Under the pieces are notes generated by a model that was not told where the DNA came from, made no database searches, and saw nothing but the letters and a program-made list of their open reading frames with translations. Below are positions 53,847 through 63,219 of a stretch of DNA of 64,000 nucleotides, piece after piece. Each line of letters starts with the position of its first letter. The stretch's first letter is position 1. Position numbers and translations under genes: made by a program. The DNA is taken from positions 1 to 64,000 of the forward strand of contig JADHVR010000010.1 in NCBI GenBank assembly GCA_016783885.1, read 5' to 3'. The stretch is from Bacteroidales bacterium (GTDB lineage: Bacteria > Bacteroidota > Bacteroidia > Bacteroidales > JAADJA01).

Positions 53847-56800
53847 CTATTCAATAAACTGTAGCTGTTCCCTGAAAACACTGTCAATCTTATTGTACAG
53901 TTCAGTTTGTTTATTAGTACGTGCCATCATCGACAATCTTTGCAAAATTCCAAGCGACTGGTTGTAATCCGTTTCGTAATACTTGGCTAATCGTCTATTA
54001 AGGCGATTATAATATTCAATATTCTGATTGTAAATTTCGAATATCCTTTCGGTGATGGCATTTCCTTTTTCCATTTCACCTGCTTCATAATAGATATCTG
54101 CAAACGGGATCATATACATATCGTAAGGTATCTTTTCATCAGGGAACATTTCGAAGCAACGGTCTAACAAAGCAACCGCCGAATCTTTTTTACCTTCCTG
54201 AATTAGGGATTCTGCGACTCTCATAAAATTTTGTTTAGGCATAATGCTGTTTCGGCAGCTTTCTCTGTCAATAGTAACTTTCGGATCGTTCAGGTTTCCC
54301 CATTTGCATTTATTCATCAGGATATCGTAGGATACATCACCATCAACACCTCCTACTCCTTTAATGAAATTCCCGGCTTTTACAGGCATAAATTTATAAA
54401 CGAATCCATTAAGGTGGCAGTATTTTCCAACGTCGAGAACTTTACTGACGGAACTGGGGTTGGCAAAATATATCGGTCTTTCCCAGTTGTTTGTAGCGAT
54501 AATGTCGAGCAGCATCAAATCATTTTTATATAAATAGCTTTGCCTGACTTCCCAGTCAATTTCAGGAACAATTTTATCAGCCATGTCAGGAGGCACGATA
54601 CCATGATTTACAACTGTTGCCGAATCAACAGTGATTTTGAATTTTTTAGTAGGAGCGTAGTTAATTTTTTCACCACCCATTAAAGGCAGTTTAGTCCTCT
54701 CGTCATCGTTTGCAATGAAATCGATTATCTGTTTAAGTTCTACATGACCCTTTATATTCCTGTCATAAAATGGGATAGCATTGTTTACGCCATTCTGATA
54801 TTGGTCATGAGAAAGAGTGAAAGGCAAAGGTTCTGACTCATAAGCTTTATTCATCATCTGGTGAATATACCAGTACCCTGACGCAAGCATGAAGTTCACA
54901 ACTCTTACATCCGTTCTTATTCCCTCTACTTCCTGTGCATACCAAAGCGGGAAAGTATCGTTATCCCCGTTGGTTACTAATATGGCATTTGGTTCACATG
55001 AATTAAGATAATTAGCGGCAAAATCGCGTGTAGCATATTTCCCCGAACGATTGTGGTCGTCCCAACCTTCTTTTGCCATAATACCCGGAACAAGTAACAG
55101 TGTAATAAATGTTACTGCAATAGCTGAAATTTTCGGGTTCGATTTTTTACTGAGAGCATCGTAAATTGCCATTACTCCCAAGCCTATCCACATAGCAAAA
55201 GCATAGAATGAGGCAGCATAAGCATAATCGCGTTCACGCGGCTGATATGGATATTGATTCAGATAAACAACAGTGGCAATGCCTGTCATCAGAAATAACA
55301 ACGAAACGATAAGCGTGTCTTTTTTTCTTTTATTCAGATGATAGAAAAATCCGATTAAACCCAGCAGGAAAGGTAGCATGTAAAATTTATTATGAGCCGG
55401 ATTTTTCATACTATCAGGAAGATCGTCCTGCGGACCGAGACCGAGTATATTTTCATCGAACCAATTGATACCCGTCAGCCAGTTACCGTGTTCAATTTCG
55501 CCCTGGCTTTCGATGTCGTTTTGCCTGCCTGAAAAATTCCACATAAAATACCTGAAATACATGTGCCCTAACTGGTATGTAAAGAAAAACCTGAGGTTTT
55601 CCCCAAATGTGGGTTTATTCCTGATTTCGGTTGTTCCATCTCCTTTCTCAACCTCGATAGGAATGCCCTTTACTTTTCCGTATTGTTTGTACATGCTTAT
55701 ATGACTGGGTTTCTGGCTACTCCACATTCTTGGAAAAATAGTTGTAAATCTTGGGTCAAATACCGGTATTGTGCTTTCGCGTTTATCAGTAATGATATAT
55801 TTACCTGCTTTTCTATCTTTCACGTAAATAGGGTTTCCGTCCTTTGCATCAACTGTCGGGGCATTATAATATTGTCCGTAAAAAATAGGCCAGTCACCAT
55901 ATTGTTCCCTTCCTAAGTACGAAATCAGGCTGATGGCATCCTCCGGATTATTTTCATCAATGGGAGGATTGGCATTGGAACGAATAATGATCAAAAAAAA
56001 TGAAGAGTAGCCTATCAGGATAAAAGTGAGGCTAAGCAGCATAGTATTGGCAATAACGTTATGTTTGCGTCTGGTAATCCTCAACCCCCAAACGATTAAT
56101 CCGATTAAAAGAATAAAATAAAAAGCTGTTCCTGTATTAAAAGGTAAACCAAACGAATTAACAAAGGTTATTTCAAATAAGCTGGAAAGTTTAACAATCC
56201 ATGATATTATTCCTTTCATAATAAGCCCTAACAGAAATAGTGAAATAACTACTGTAACAATAATCCCTTTTGCCGAAGGTTTGTATTTTTTAAAATAATA
56301 AACAAAAGCAATAGCCGGAATAGCTAACAAATTAAGCAAATGCACTCCAATAGAAAGACCGATAAGATAGGCGATTAATATGATCCATCGGTTTGCATGG
56401 TTTTTATCTGCCTCCTGTTCCCATCGCAGAATAGCCCAGAAAACAACTGCCGTAAACAATGATGACATTGCATAAACCTCGCCTTCAACGGCTGAGAACC
56501 AGAAAGAATCGGAAAAAGTATAAGCCAAAGCTCCGACAACACCACTTCCTAATATTGCATACATTTTACCTTCGGTTATTTCACCGCTTTTAAGAGCAAT
56601 TTTTTTTGCAAGGTATGTAATTGTCCAGAACAGGAAAAGAATAGTAAAGCTGCTGCTAAGCACCGACATTATATTAACCATCAGGGCGACTTTGGTTACA
56701 TCGCCAAAAGCAAATAGTGAAAAAAATCTGCCTAATATCTGAAAGAAAGGCGCACCGGGAGGATGCCCTACTTGTAACTTATAAGCAGTTGCTATGTATT

Positions 56801-56912
56801 CACCGCAGTCCCACCAACTGGCGGTTGGCTCTACCGTGAGGAAATAAACGATTGTGGCTATGGCAAAAACGATCCAGCCGGTAACGAGGTTTAGTTTTTT
56901 ATATAAATCCAT
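53847..56912 (-). CDS. DUF2723 membrane protein, GT-C-like
   Basis: 1021 residues. The N-terminal 600 residues hold about 12 membrane helices, starting with TVEPTASWWDCGEYIATAYK and GHPPGAPFFQILGRFFSLF. This DUF2723 signature has the acidic D/E in the first outer loop seen in protein O-mannosyltransferase-like GT-C enzymes. RERDYAYAASFYAFAMWIGL follows later in the membrane part. The C-terminal 400 residues are soluble and probably periplasmic, with helical repeats near the end (SLIQEGKKDSAVALLDRCFE). The role is probably transfer of a sugar from a lipid carrier, perhaps in surface glycosylation; inferred from the family only. Confidence 0.88.
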   Translation of the reverse strand: MDLYKKLNLVTGWIVFAIATIVYFLTVEPTASWWDCGEYIATAYKLQVGHPPGAPFFQILGRFFSLFAFGDVTKVALMVNIMSVLSSSFTILFLFWTITYLAKKIALKSGEITEGKMYAILGSGVVGALAYTFSDSFWFSAVEGEVYAMSSLFTAVVFWAILRWEQEADKNHANRWIILIAYLIGLSIGVHLLNLLAIPAIAFVYYFKKYKPSAKGIIVTVVISLFLLGLIMKGIISWIVKLSSLFEITFVNSFGLPFNTGTAFYFILLIGLIVWGLRITRRKHNVIANTMLLSLTFILIGYSSFFLIIIRSNANPPIDENNPEDAISLISYLGREQYGDWPIFYGQYYNAPTVDAKDGNPIYVKDRKAGKYIITDKRESTIPVFDPRFTTIFPRMWSSQKPSHISMYKQYGKVKGIPIEVEKGDGTTEIRNKPTFGENLRFFFTYQLGHMYFRYFMWNFSGRQNDIESQGEIEHGNWLTGINWFDENILGLGPQDDLPDSMKNPAHNKFYMLPFLLGLIGFFYHLNKRKKDTLIVSLLFLMTGIATVVYLNQYPYQPRERDYAYAASFYAFAMWIGLGVMAIYDALSKKSNPKISAIAVTFITLLLVPGIMAKEGWDDHNRSGKYATRDFAANYLNSCEPNAILVTNGDNDTFPLWYAQEVEGIRTDVRVVNFMLASGYWYIHQMMNKAYESEPLPFTLSHDQYQNGVNNAIPFYDRNIKGHVELKQIIDFIANDDERTKLPLMGGEKINYAPTKKFKITVDSATVVNHGIVPPDMADKIVPEIDWEVRQSYLYKNDLMLLDIIATNNWERPIYFANPSSVSKVLDVGKYCHLNGFVYKFMPVKAGNFIKGVGGVDGDVSYDILMNKCKWGNLNDPKVTIDRESCRNSIMPKQNFMRVAESLIQEGKKDSAVALLDRCFEMFPDEKIPYDMYMIPFADIYYEAGEMEKGNAITERIFEIYNQNIEYYNRLNRRLAKYYETDYNQSLGILQRLSMMARTNKQTELYNKIDSVFREQLQFIE

Positions 56913-57276
56913 CGAATAACAGAGTTGATTAAAATTTGATGGCGAAATTAAGCATTTTCAGTTCATTATTATTTTGTTGTTAAAATTTATTAAACCCGTT
57001 GAAATCGAGATTACAAAATTATATAACATTTCGATGCTGATAATCAGTATAATATGTTGAAAGATATTTGCAAACCGCTTTTCTACGGATTTAACGAAAA
57101 TTAACATCGGTTGAAATTAAAAAATCAGAAAGTATTTTTTTGCATGGAATAAAATATTTTATAATTTTGCACTCCTTAAAACAAATCGTTCTTAAATTGA
57201 TTAAAATCAAAAATCGCCCGCCTGAATGAAAGAATTCATTCTTTCGGGCAGGTAAATCAAAAATTTAAAATAACTT
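56913..57276. other. intergenic region between the DUF2723 gene and tRNA-Gln
   Basis: About 365 bp. It contains repeat copy 2 (56989-57095) and, at 57213-57252, a hairpin with arms CCCGCCTGAATGAA and TTCATTCTTTCGGGCAGG just upstream of the tRNA. No protein gene is supported; the remainder is AT-rich. Confidence 0.6.
56989..57095. repeat. ATTAAACCCGTAGAAAAG repeat, copy 2 (inverted)
   Basis: 107 bp starting ATTAAACCCGTTGAAATCGA and ending CTTTTCTACGGATTTAAC. Its reverse complement aligns end to end with copy 3 at the dprA start. The centre contains the near-palindrome CTGATAATCAG. Confidence 0.75.
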
Positions 57277-57347
57277 TGTCCCATGGTGTAAAGGTAGCAC
57301 TGCAGATTTTGGTTCTGCCTGTCCAGGTTCGAATCCTGGTGGGACAA
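57277..57347 (+). tRNA. tRNA-Gln (anticodon UUG)
   Basis: The acceptor stem TGTCCCA (57277-57283) pairs with TGGGACA (57340-57346), followed by discriminator A. The anticodon stem GCAGA/TCTGC holds the loop TTTTGGT, giving UUG at 57309-57311. The T arm reads CCAGGTTCGAATCCTGG. The D arm (GGTGTAAAGGTAGCAC) is typical. CCA is not encoded. An intrinsic terminator follows 7 nt later. Confidence 0.95.
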
Positions 57348-57353
57348 CAAAAA

Positions 57354-57382
57354 AAAACCCCGCTCAAGTGAGCGGGGTTTTT
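57354..57382 (+). terminator. intrinsic terminator of tRNA-Gln
   Basis: AAAACCCCGCTC pairs with GAGCGGGGTTTT around AAGT and runs into T residues. Confidence 0.9.
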
Positions 57383-57417
57383 CATTTGGATACCGAAGTT
57401 TCGGTATTTGCGAAGAA

Positions 57418-57494
57418 AACCTCACCCCGGCCCTCTCCTAAAAGGAGAGGGAGTAATTCCCCTCATCTTTGGAGAGGGTTAGGAGGGAGAGGTT
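57418..57494. repeat. CCCTCTCC palindromic repeat element
   Basis: CCCTCTCCT (57431-57439) and AGGAGAGGG (57443-57451) make a perfect 9-bp stem. A second GGAGAGGG/GAGGGAGAG part follows, and the outer ends AACCTC (57418) and GAGGTT (57489) are inverted. The composition is far more GC-rich than its surroundings, as in mobile palindromic intergenic repeats. Confidence 0.65.
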
Positions 57495-57581
57495 ATACCA
57501 TAAATATTAAGACTCAAAATTCCCTTTTTCCGAATTTTTTTTATGTTTTTATGTATTTGTTAAAATATTTTCCGAATTTTG

Positions 57582-57602
57582 CGTTACGAAATTATCGTAA
57601 CG
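57582..57602. promoter_or_regulatory. operator-like palindrome before the AAA ATPase pseudogene
   Basis: CGTTACGA and TCGTAACG are perfect 8-bp inverted halves around AATTA, ending 16 bp before the ATG at 57619. The position suits an operator or a start of an mRNA hairpin. Confidence 0.5.
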
Positions 57603-57618
57603 ATAAATATGTAAAAAA

Positions 57619-57935
57619 ATGAGATCGAATCCATTTATAATTAAAGGCTATAAATCGCCTGAATACTTTTGTAACAGGAAAACAGAAACAAAAAAAATAA
57701 TCTCGGCAATAGAAAACAGGAGAGATATAACCTTAATATCTTTACGAAGGATGGGTAAGACGGGTTTGATTCAACACGTTTTTCGCCATTTATCGAAAAA
57801 CACAGGCTTGGTATTACCAGCACAATAAATTCAGCTATTACAAGCCTTGTAAAAAAAGATCTTATTTATAGAAGAAGCGGGAAATATTTTGTTTACGATG
57901 TGTTTTTTAGCAGATGGTTAAGTTTGTTTGTATAA
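57619..57935 (+). pseudogene. AAA ATPase (archaeal-ATPase type) with a large internal deletion
   Basis: The first 60 codons (MRSNPFIIKGYKSPEYFCNR, ISLRRMGKTGLIQHVFRHL) are the N-terminus of the small P-loop ATPases with the R-R-M-G-K-T Walker A variant. The frame then runs to a stop at 57826-57828. Overlapping in another frame, DNA to 57935 encodes the typical C-terminus of the same family (SAITSLVKKDLIYRRSGKYF, VYDVFFSRWLSLFV, stop at 57933-57935). Full-length members have about 370-400 residues, so most of the middle is lost at a junction near 57805. The gene is dead. Confidence 0.8.
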
Positions 57936-58000
57936 AACTAATAAATGAAATACTCAAAAAGAAGCAACCAACTTCCTTTATATTAATTCTTTATTAGATA

Positions 58001-58030
58001 TAAAAAACCCCCACTCTTCCGAACGGGGGT
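58001..58030 (-). terminator. intrinsic terminator of the 1291-residue surface protein gene
   Basis: Read on the minus strand, ACCCCCG and TGGGGGT arms are followed by a run of T (TTTTTTA). It lies 135 bp after the stop of the gene at 58165. Confidence 0.6.
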
Positions 58031-58078
58031 AATTTGGATAATATTTGCGAAGAGGTGTTTACTCCTTCAGACTCTTCC

Positions 58079-58109
58079 ATCCCGACCCGATAGCTATCGG
58101 GTTCGGGAT
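58079..58109. repeat. nested CCCGA palindrome
   Basis: ATCCCGA, then CCCGATAGCTATCGGG, then TTCGGGAT form a near-perfect nested palindrome (one unpaired T). Its core is the one in repeat copy 1. Confidence 0.7.
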
Positions 58110-58164
58110 TCCGCCCTGAAATTCCCTAACTTTAAACTCCGGAAGGTCTTTGCCAAATCTAAAA

Positions 58165-61100
58165 TCATTGTGGCACCTGGCTTTCCGAACCGCCATTTTC
58201 AATCCAGACATCATTCTTATCCTGATTCATAACCTGCCCGTTCATATCATAATCACCGGACTTATAGCCGCGAGTTCCTGCCTGGATTGACCAAACATTT
58301 GTTTTGTCGTCCGAATTAATATTTCCATTCGCATCACCATCTCCGGCATACATTCCGTAAATTCCACTGCACAGGTTTTTCTGTGCATCGGTGCCATAAG
58401 CCTGACCTGTGGGTGTTGTATAATCGTAGGTATAAACGCCACCGGTTTCGGTTACCGGGGATGCTGTCATGATGCCGAGATGGTTTCGATGCCAAATCAC
58501 AACAAACAGATTGTTGGTAATGGTAGAGACGCAAGATATTGCGTCCGTACCATTCATGCCAACAACAGAACCGTCATTTAACAAAAAGGCTGCTTGCTGT
58601 TCAACAATGGTGGCCGTTGTTGCAGAGGCGGCATCGGGTGCATCGCGGAGTTCGATCAATACCCAGTCGACCACATTGGCATTGGGGATTGAGGCTACAG
58701 CTTCTGCTCCATAATAATCCCATGGATTAGTATTATACGGCTGGTGCGATGGTATTGTGCTATTGAGATCGGTATTCATACCGGTACCGTTAAATGGTCC
58801 TTCTAAAAAGGCGGTTATATCAAGTCTCATACTACTTACTTCATCTACTATAATATTTCGGCTTAGGCCTCCACCGGTACTGCAATAATAAGTGCCAAGC
58901 CTGTTATTAGCCACAGGAACCAGGAAATTCAAAGCATTTGAACTTTCACCACCCCATACGGCAGGTTGTGGATAGGGTGGATTTACTATTAGCCAGCCAT
59001 CCCAATACCATTGGTACGGTGAAGTTTGAACATCAGAAACAAAAACCATTCGTCCATCAATATCATGGCCATCCTGCAGATGGACATATTGATCGGCAGT
59101 TCCATTCATTTGTGTATAGTGATTTGTCCAGGCACCGTTGTTGGTTATATTGCCCTCAACATTAATAATAAATGCACTAATCCAATTCTGAATGGTATTG
59201 TTATTTATTAAATCTCCGGCAAAAGTTACCCAATATTGGTAATAATCGTTTTGGAAAATGCCCTCGTTTATGGTAGTACCATAAAATACATTTCCGTTGT
59301 TGCAATCAATATTCCCATAAAAAGTAACATCAGTAACATTGCACTCATGGATGTAGGCATCGTTTTCCATGAACAAGTTAAACCTTCCGCTTGTTGCATG
59401 AATATCGCTACGGTAAAGCCTGTTGTTTGAAAGAGAAAGGGTTGAGTTGTCAGGCATAATCAATGTGTCATGTTCCAGGTTTATATCAACATTGTCAAAA
59501 GACAGATCACTTAAAGCAATAATTTTACCCGATGGTTTATAACTATAAAAATAGGAAGGTGAAAACACCTGTCCTGCATCAAGAAAAACTTCCTGATCAT
59601 TTGTACTGTATAAACCGATAGTAGTGTTGTCCCAAATACCGTTGTTTTCAACGTTGCCATACGTGTTCATGGTTAAAGCACTTACATCATTTTTGATGGT
59701 TCCATTATTAATAAAATCGCCATTAAATACTACTGTGTATGAATAATAATCATTTTGGAAAACACCCTCATTAATGGTAGTACCGTAAAAAACATTCGTG
59801 TTGTTGCAATCAACAGTACCTGACAGGCTTACTTCATTAAGATTGCACTCATGTATGTATGCACTGTTTTCCATAAAAAGGTTAAATCTGCCGGCTATGG
59901 GAAGGATATCAGCACGGAAAAGTCTGTTGCTTGAAACTGAAATGGTTGAATTATCAGGAACTATCAGGGTGTCATGCTCAAGATTAATATTTACGTTATT
60001 GAAGGTTAAATCTGTTGAAGCAATAATTTTGCCTGTTGGTTTAAAACTTGTCATATAGCTCAAATCAAAAGAATTGCTATTGAGTTGGGTGAGTGTTTGG
60101 TCAGTTATTCCATATAAATCCAGAGCGTGGTTTGTCATTGTCCCGTTATTCGTAAAATCCCCATATAATTTTAAAGTAAATCCACTAACCCAGTTTTGAA
60201 TAATTCCATTATTTATAAAATTGTCGTTGACAGTTAGAAACTGCCCGAAATAGTCATTTTGCAGTGAACCATTATTTACAACGGTTCCAAAAGATGAGCA
60301 ACCATTCGAAAAATTGTTATCTCCCAGAAAACTAATATCCGTAAATGAAACATATTGGTAAAATGGTGCATCACTATCAAAAACACCTTCACCATTAACA
60401 ACAGAAGTTTCGCCGGAACCTGATAAGTTACATTGGTACAAATAGCCATTGTGTATTTTTAGCAATGTATTGGCGGGCAATATTAAATTGTGGTTATTAA
60501 AATGAAGCTGGACATTATCGAAATAAACTATGTTGTCGATAATAATATCTCCTGATGAATTATTATCATTTATCCGGTGCCCGGAGAATTTATTTCCATA
60601 TGTGCATTCAATATGTTGGTCAGTAGTTCCTGAAAGGTTTGTAGTGGTATTGTTCCAAACCCCATTATTAATTAGGTTACCTTCTATATTAAGAACCAAA
60701 TTACTAACATAGTCTTGGATTACACCATTGTTTGTTATATTTCCATGAATATTAAGCGTGTAGCCATAATAGTTGTTTTCCAAGGTGTCGGTTACAAGGA
60801 TATTTCCATAAAAGTCATTGTTATTGGATTTTACCATTCCAAGAATTTCGGGATTAAAGACATGGCAATTGCCAATACCAGAAGTTTCGTTCATGTCTAA
60901 TTTCAGGTTGCCGTTTTTGGAATCCTCGGCAATAAGATATGTATTCGATAAAAAACTACCATCAAGTTTAACAGTGCTATTATTCTCCACCAACATAGTA
61001 TCATTGTTCATATTCACCTGACAGTTGAGGAAATCAATATCTGTTAAAACCTTTAGTTTTCCTGAAGGTTTATAACTGGTAAATGCAGATGTGTTGAAAG

Positions 61101-62040
61101 AGTTAGCATTTAGCTCTGTTAATGTTTGGTCGCTTGTTCCATATAAGTAAAAATTATTGTTTGACAATATTCCATCATTCGTAAAATTCCCAAATACATT
61201 GATATTTAAGCCACCAACCCAATTGCGAATAGTCCCGTTGTTAATAAAATTGTCATTAATAACTAAAGTATTTTGATAATAGTCATTTTGTAATGAGCCA
61301 TTATTCGTAACAGTACCATGAGTTGAACAATTGCCACCAATATTGTTATCTCCCTGAAAGCTGATATCTGTAAAGGAAACATGGTCAAAATGAGGAGCAT
61401 CAGCATTATAAATACCTTCCCCAAAAACAACTGAAGTTGAACCTGTGCCGCTCACATTGCATTGGTATAAATTGCCATCGTGTATTTTTAATGTAGCATT
61501 TGAAGCCAAAATTAATGGTAGGTTGTTAAGGTTAATAACCACATTGTCAAAATATGCTTCATTATTTATATAAACAGAGCCGCTTCCATTATTTAAAAAA
61601 GAATATCCGGAAAAGCTTTGATTATTCTGACAAGCAATATAATGATCTGTAGAGCCTGTCAAGGTAGTATTTAAGTTGTTCCAAACACCATTATTGGTAA
61701 TATTGCCACCAATATTTAGGTAGAATTGGCTAACATAATCTGAAATTGTACCGTGATTAATAACATTACCCGTAACAGTCAAAGTGTACGAAAAATAATT
61801 ATTATAAAGGGATCCACTCGCATTTAAGGTTAAATTATGACAAGAGGCGTTTGAAGTATAGATCGGGCCGTTAATAATCACATCATGGGTTATTCCGGGA
61901 ACAACCCCACCTACCCATGCCCAGGTGCTGTCCCATGGGCCTCCGGCTGATGTTGAATAAATTTGTGCATTGCTTGAAAGGGCAAATGCTGATAACAATA
62001 CAGTTAGTCCCAAAATAATTTTAGCGTATGAATTTTTCAT
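58165..62040 (-). CDS. large secreted repeat protein with dockerin-like C-terminus
   Basis: 1291 residues. The signal peptide covers about 1-25 (ALSSNAQ). Six copies of a motif of about 57 residues follow, of the form QNDYYxxxLxxxGxxxNNGTI, then NxVSxxxxNxxGNxxNNG and a final GTxDQ, typical of a repetitive beta-helix surface protein. A unique domain (about 1040-1228) contains NVVDWVLIELRDAPDA. Two EF-hand-like calcium loops of dockerin type end the protein (about 1233-1250 GDGDANGNINSDD, and 1262-1279 GDYDMNGQVMNQD). I see no T9SS type A sorting domain. Its place at the surface, perhaps as an adhesin, is inferred. Confidence 0.85.
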   Translation of the reverse strand: MKNSYAKIILGLTVLLSAFALSSNAQIYSTSAGGPWDSTWAWVGGVVPGITHDVIINGPIYTSNASCHNLTLNASGSLYNNYFSYTLTVTGNVINHGTISDYVSQFYLNIGGNITNNGVWNNLNTTLTGSTDHYIACQNNQSFSGYSFLNNGSGSVYINNEAYFDNVVINLNNLPLILASNATLKIHDGNLYQCNVSGTGSTSVVFGEGIYNADAPHFDHVSFTDISFQGDNNIGGNCSTHGTVTNNGSLQNDYYQNTLVINDNFINNGTIRNWVGGLNINVFGNFTNDGILSNNNFYLYGTSDQTLTELNANSFNTSAFTSYKPSGKLKVLTDIDFLNCQVNMNNDTMLVENNSTVKLDGSFLSNTYLIAEDSKNGNLKLDMNETSGIGNCHVFNPEILGMVKSNNNDFYGNILVTDTLENNYYGYTLNIHGNITNNGVIQDYVSNLVLNIEGNLINNGVWNNTTTNLSGTTDQHIECTYGNKFSGHRINDNNSSGDIIIDNIVYFDNVQLHFNNHNLILPANTLLKIHNGYLYQCNLSGSGETSVVNGEGVFDSDAPFYQYVSFTDISFLGDNNFSNGCSSFGTVVNNGSLQNDYFGQFLTVNDNFINNGIIQNWVSGFTLKLYGDFTNNGTMTNHALDLYGITDQTLTQLNSNSFDLSYMTSFKPTGKIIASTDLTFNNVNINLEHDTLIVPDNSTISVSSNRLFRADILPIAGRFNLFMENSAYIHECNLNEVSLSGTVDCNNTNVFYGTTINEGVFQNDYYSYTVVFNGDFINNGTIKNDVSALTMNTYGNVENNGIWDNTTIGLYSTNDQEVFLDAGQVFSPSYFYSYKPSGKIIALSDLSFDNVDINLEHDTLIMPDNSTLSLSNNRLYRSDIHATSGRFNLFMENDAYIHECNVTDVTFYGNIDCNNGNVFYGTTINEGIFQNDYYQYWVTFAGDLINNNTIQNWISAFIINVEGNITNNGAWTNHYTQMNGTADQYVHLQDGHDIDGRMVFVSDVQTSPYQWYWDGWLIVNPPYPQPAVWGGESSNALNFLVPVANNRLGTYYCSTGGGLSRNIIVDEVSSMRLDITAFLEGPFNGTGMNTDLNSTIPSHQPYNTNPWDYYGAEAVASIPNANVVDWVLIELRDAPDAASATTATIVEQQAAFLLNDGSVVGMNGTDAISCVSTITNNLFVVIWHRNHLGIMTASPVTETGGVYTYDYTTPTGQAYGTDAQKNLCSGIYGMYAGDGDANGNINSDDKTNVWSIQAGTRGYKSGDYDMNGQVMNQDKNDVWIENGGSESQVPQ

Positions 62041-62278
62041 AATATTAAAATTTATATTATTCCATGTAGATTGTCTAATAATTTTAAATTATCTATGCAA
62101 AAATAGGTTCTAACTAAACTTTTTTTATAGTAAAGTTAAATTGGGTTTGCGGAAATCCAGATTAGGCTGAATTAAATATATATTCGGCAGAAATTATATC
62201 ACGGAAGAAAACCGGAAATCCAGGATGTTATTAAAGTAGTAAATGATATTACGTTGGATTGTATTCGAAGGTAACTAA
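62041..62278. other. gap upstream of the 1291-residue protein
   Basis: AT-rich. A -7-like TATTTTTG on the minus strand (62098-62105) could be the promoter of the surface protein. No gene is supported. Confidence 0.35.
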
Positions 62279-63025
62279 TTATATCATATCCAGTAATTTC
62301 AGGAAACTCTCTTTCTTTCGCCGTGAGACAGGCAGATATGAATTGTCTTTCATTACTATGTCCCCTCCTTCAATTTTGCTGTAATGGTCAATGTATTTTA
62401 AGTTGATTAAATGGGATTGGTGGATACGGTAAAATCCATAACCATCAAGCATTTCTTCATATTCTTTAAGATTTCTTGATACAAGGATTTTTTTACCATT
62501 CAAAAAGTAAAATTGAGTATAGCCTGCATCCGATTCACATCTTATTATATCATTTGTATTTACAATGTAAATATTTTCAGCAGTTTTTAGTACAAGTTTT
62601 TTATTTTCAGATGCTGAATTTTTCAGATTAGCAAATAATGCATTAAGTTTTAAACTGATATTTTCCTGTTCAACAAGATGATGTGCTTTATTGATAGCGT
62701 CAAATAATTTTTTGGGATCAACAGGTTTTAGAAGATAATCAATGGCAGAAAACTCAAATGCCCGCACTGCATATTCTTCATAAGCAGTTATAAAGATAAT
62801 CTTAAAATTTATGTCGTTCAATTTTTTCAACAGGTCAAAACCTGTCCCGTCAGGCATGTTAATATCTAACAATACAAGATCAGGTTTATGCGTAGTAATG
62901 GCAGTAACACCCGTAGCTACATTTTCTGCCTCAGCAACAAGGGTTACATTTTGTGGGCTGAACTTCAGTAAGTCAGCAATACTTTTCCTCGTCCTGGCTT
63001 CATCATCTATAATAATTATTTTCAT
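62279..63025 (-). CDS. LytTR-family response regulator
   Basis: 248 residues. The receiver domain has D7/D8 in IIIIDDEA, phospho-acceptor D54 in LVLLDINMPDG and K101 in YLLKPVD. A LytTR DNA-binding domain covers about 150-246 (CESDAGYTQFYFLNGKKILV, FYRIHQSHLINLKYID). It is the partner of the histidine kinase gene upstream. LytTR regulators bind direct repeats near promoters; targets are unknown, though the large surface protein is nearby. Confidence 0.93.
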   Translation of the reverse strand: MKIIIIDDEARTRKSIADLLKFSPQNVTLVAEAENVATGVTAITTHKPDLVLLDINMPDGTGFDLLKKLNDINFKIIFITAYEEYAVRAFEFSAIDYLLKPVDPKKLFDAINKAHHLVEQENISLKLNALFANLKNSASENKKLVLKTAENIYIVNTNDIIRCESDAGYTQFYFLNGKKILVSRNLKEYEEMLDGYGFYRIHQSHLINLKYIDHYSKIEGGDIVMKDNSYLPVSRRKKESFLKLLDMI

Positions 63026-63061
63026 CTTTTACCAATTATTTAACCTGCATTATTCCTAAAA

Positions 63062-63188
63062 TTTCACGCAAAGCCGCAAAAATATACAAATTAGAAATAA
63101 ATTAAATATTCAGTTTTATTATAAAACAGTATTGCAGACATTAAGCCGTTTCAATTCAAACCTTTGCGACTCTGCGTCTTTGCGTGAT
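63062..63188. repeat. CTCTGCG-type palindromic repeat, copy B
   Basis: The arm TTTCACGCAAAGCCGCAAA (63062-63080) is inverted as TTTGCGACTCTGCGTCTTTG, then CGTGAT (63162-63188). It belongs to the family of copy A at 10426. It fills most of the 194-bp gap between the kinase and the regulator genes. Confidence 0.6.
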
Positions 63189-63219
63189 TAATTATTTTGG
63201 ATTATACTTCAAAAATAGC

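Noticed and set aside
62160-62277. Short plus-strand frame ending VVNDITLDCIRR as a possible gene fragment
   Set aside because: Too short and without a recognisable family motif.
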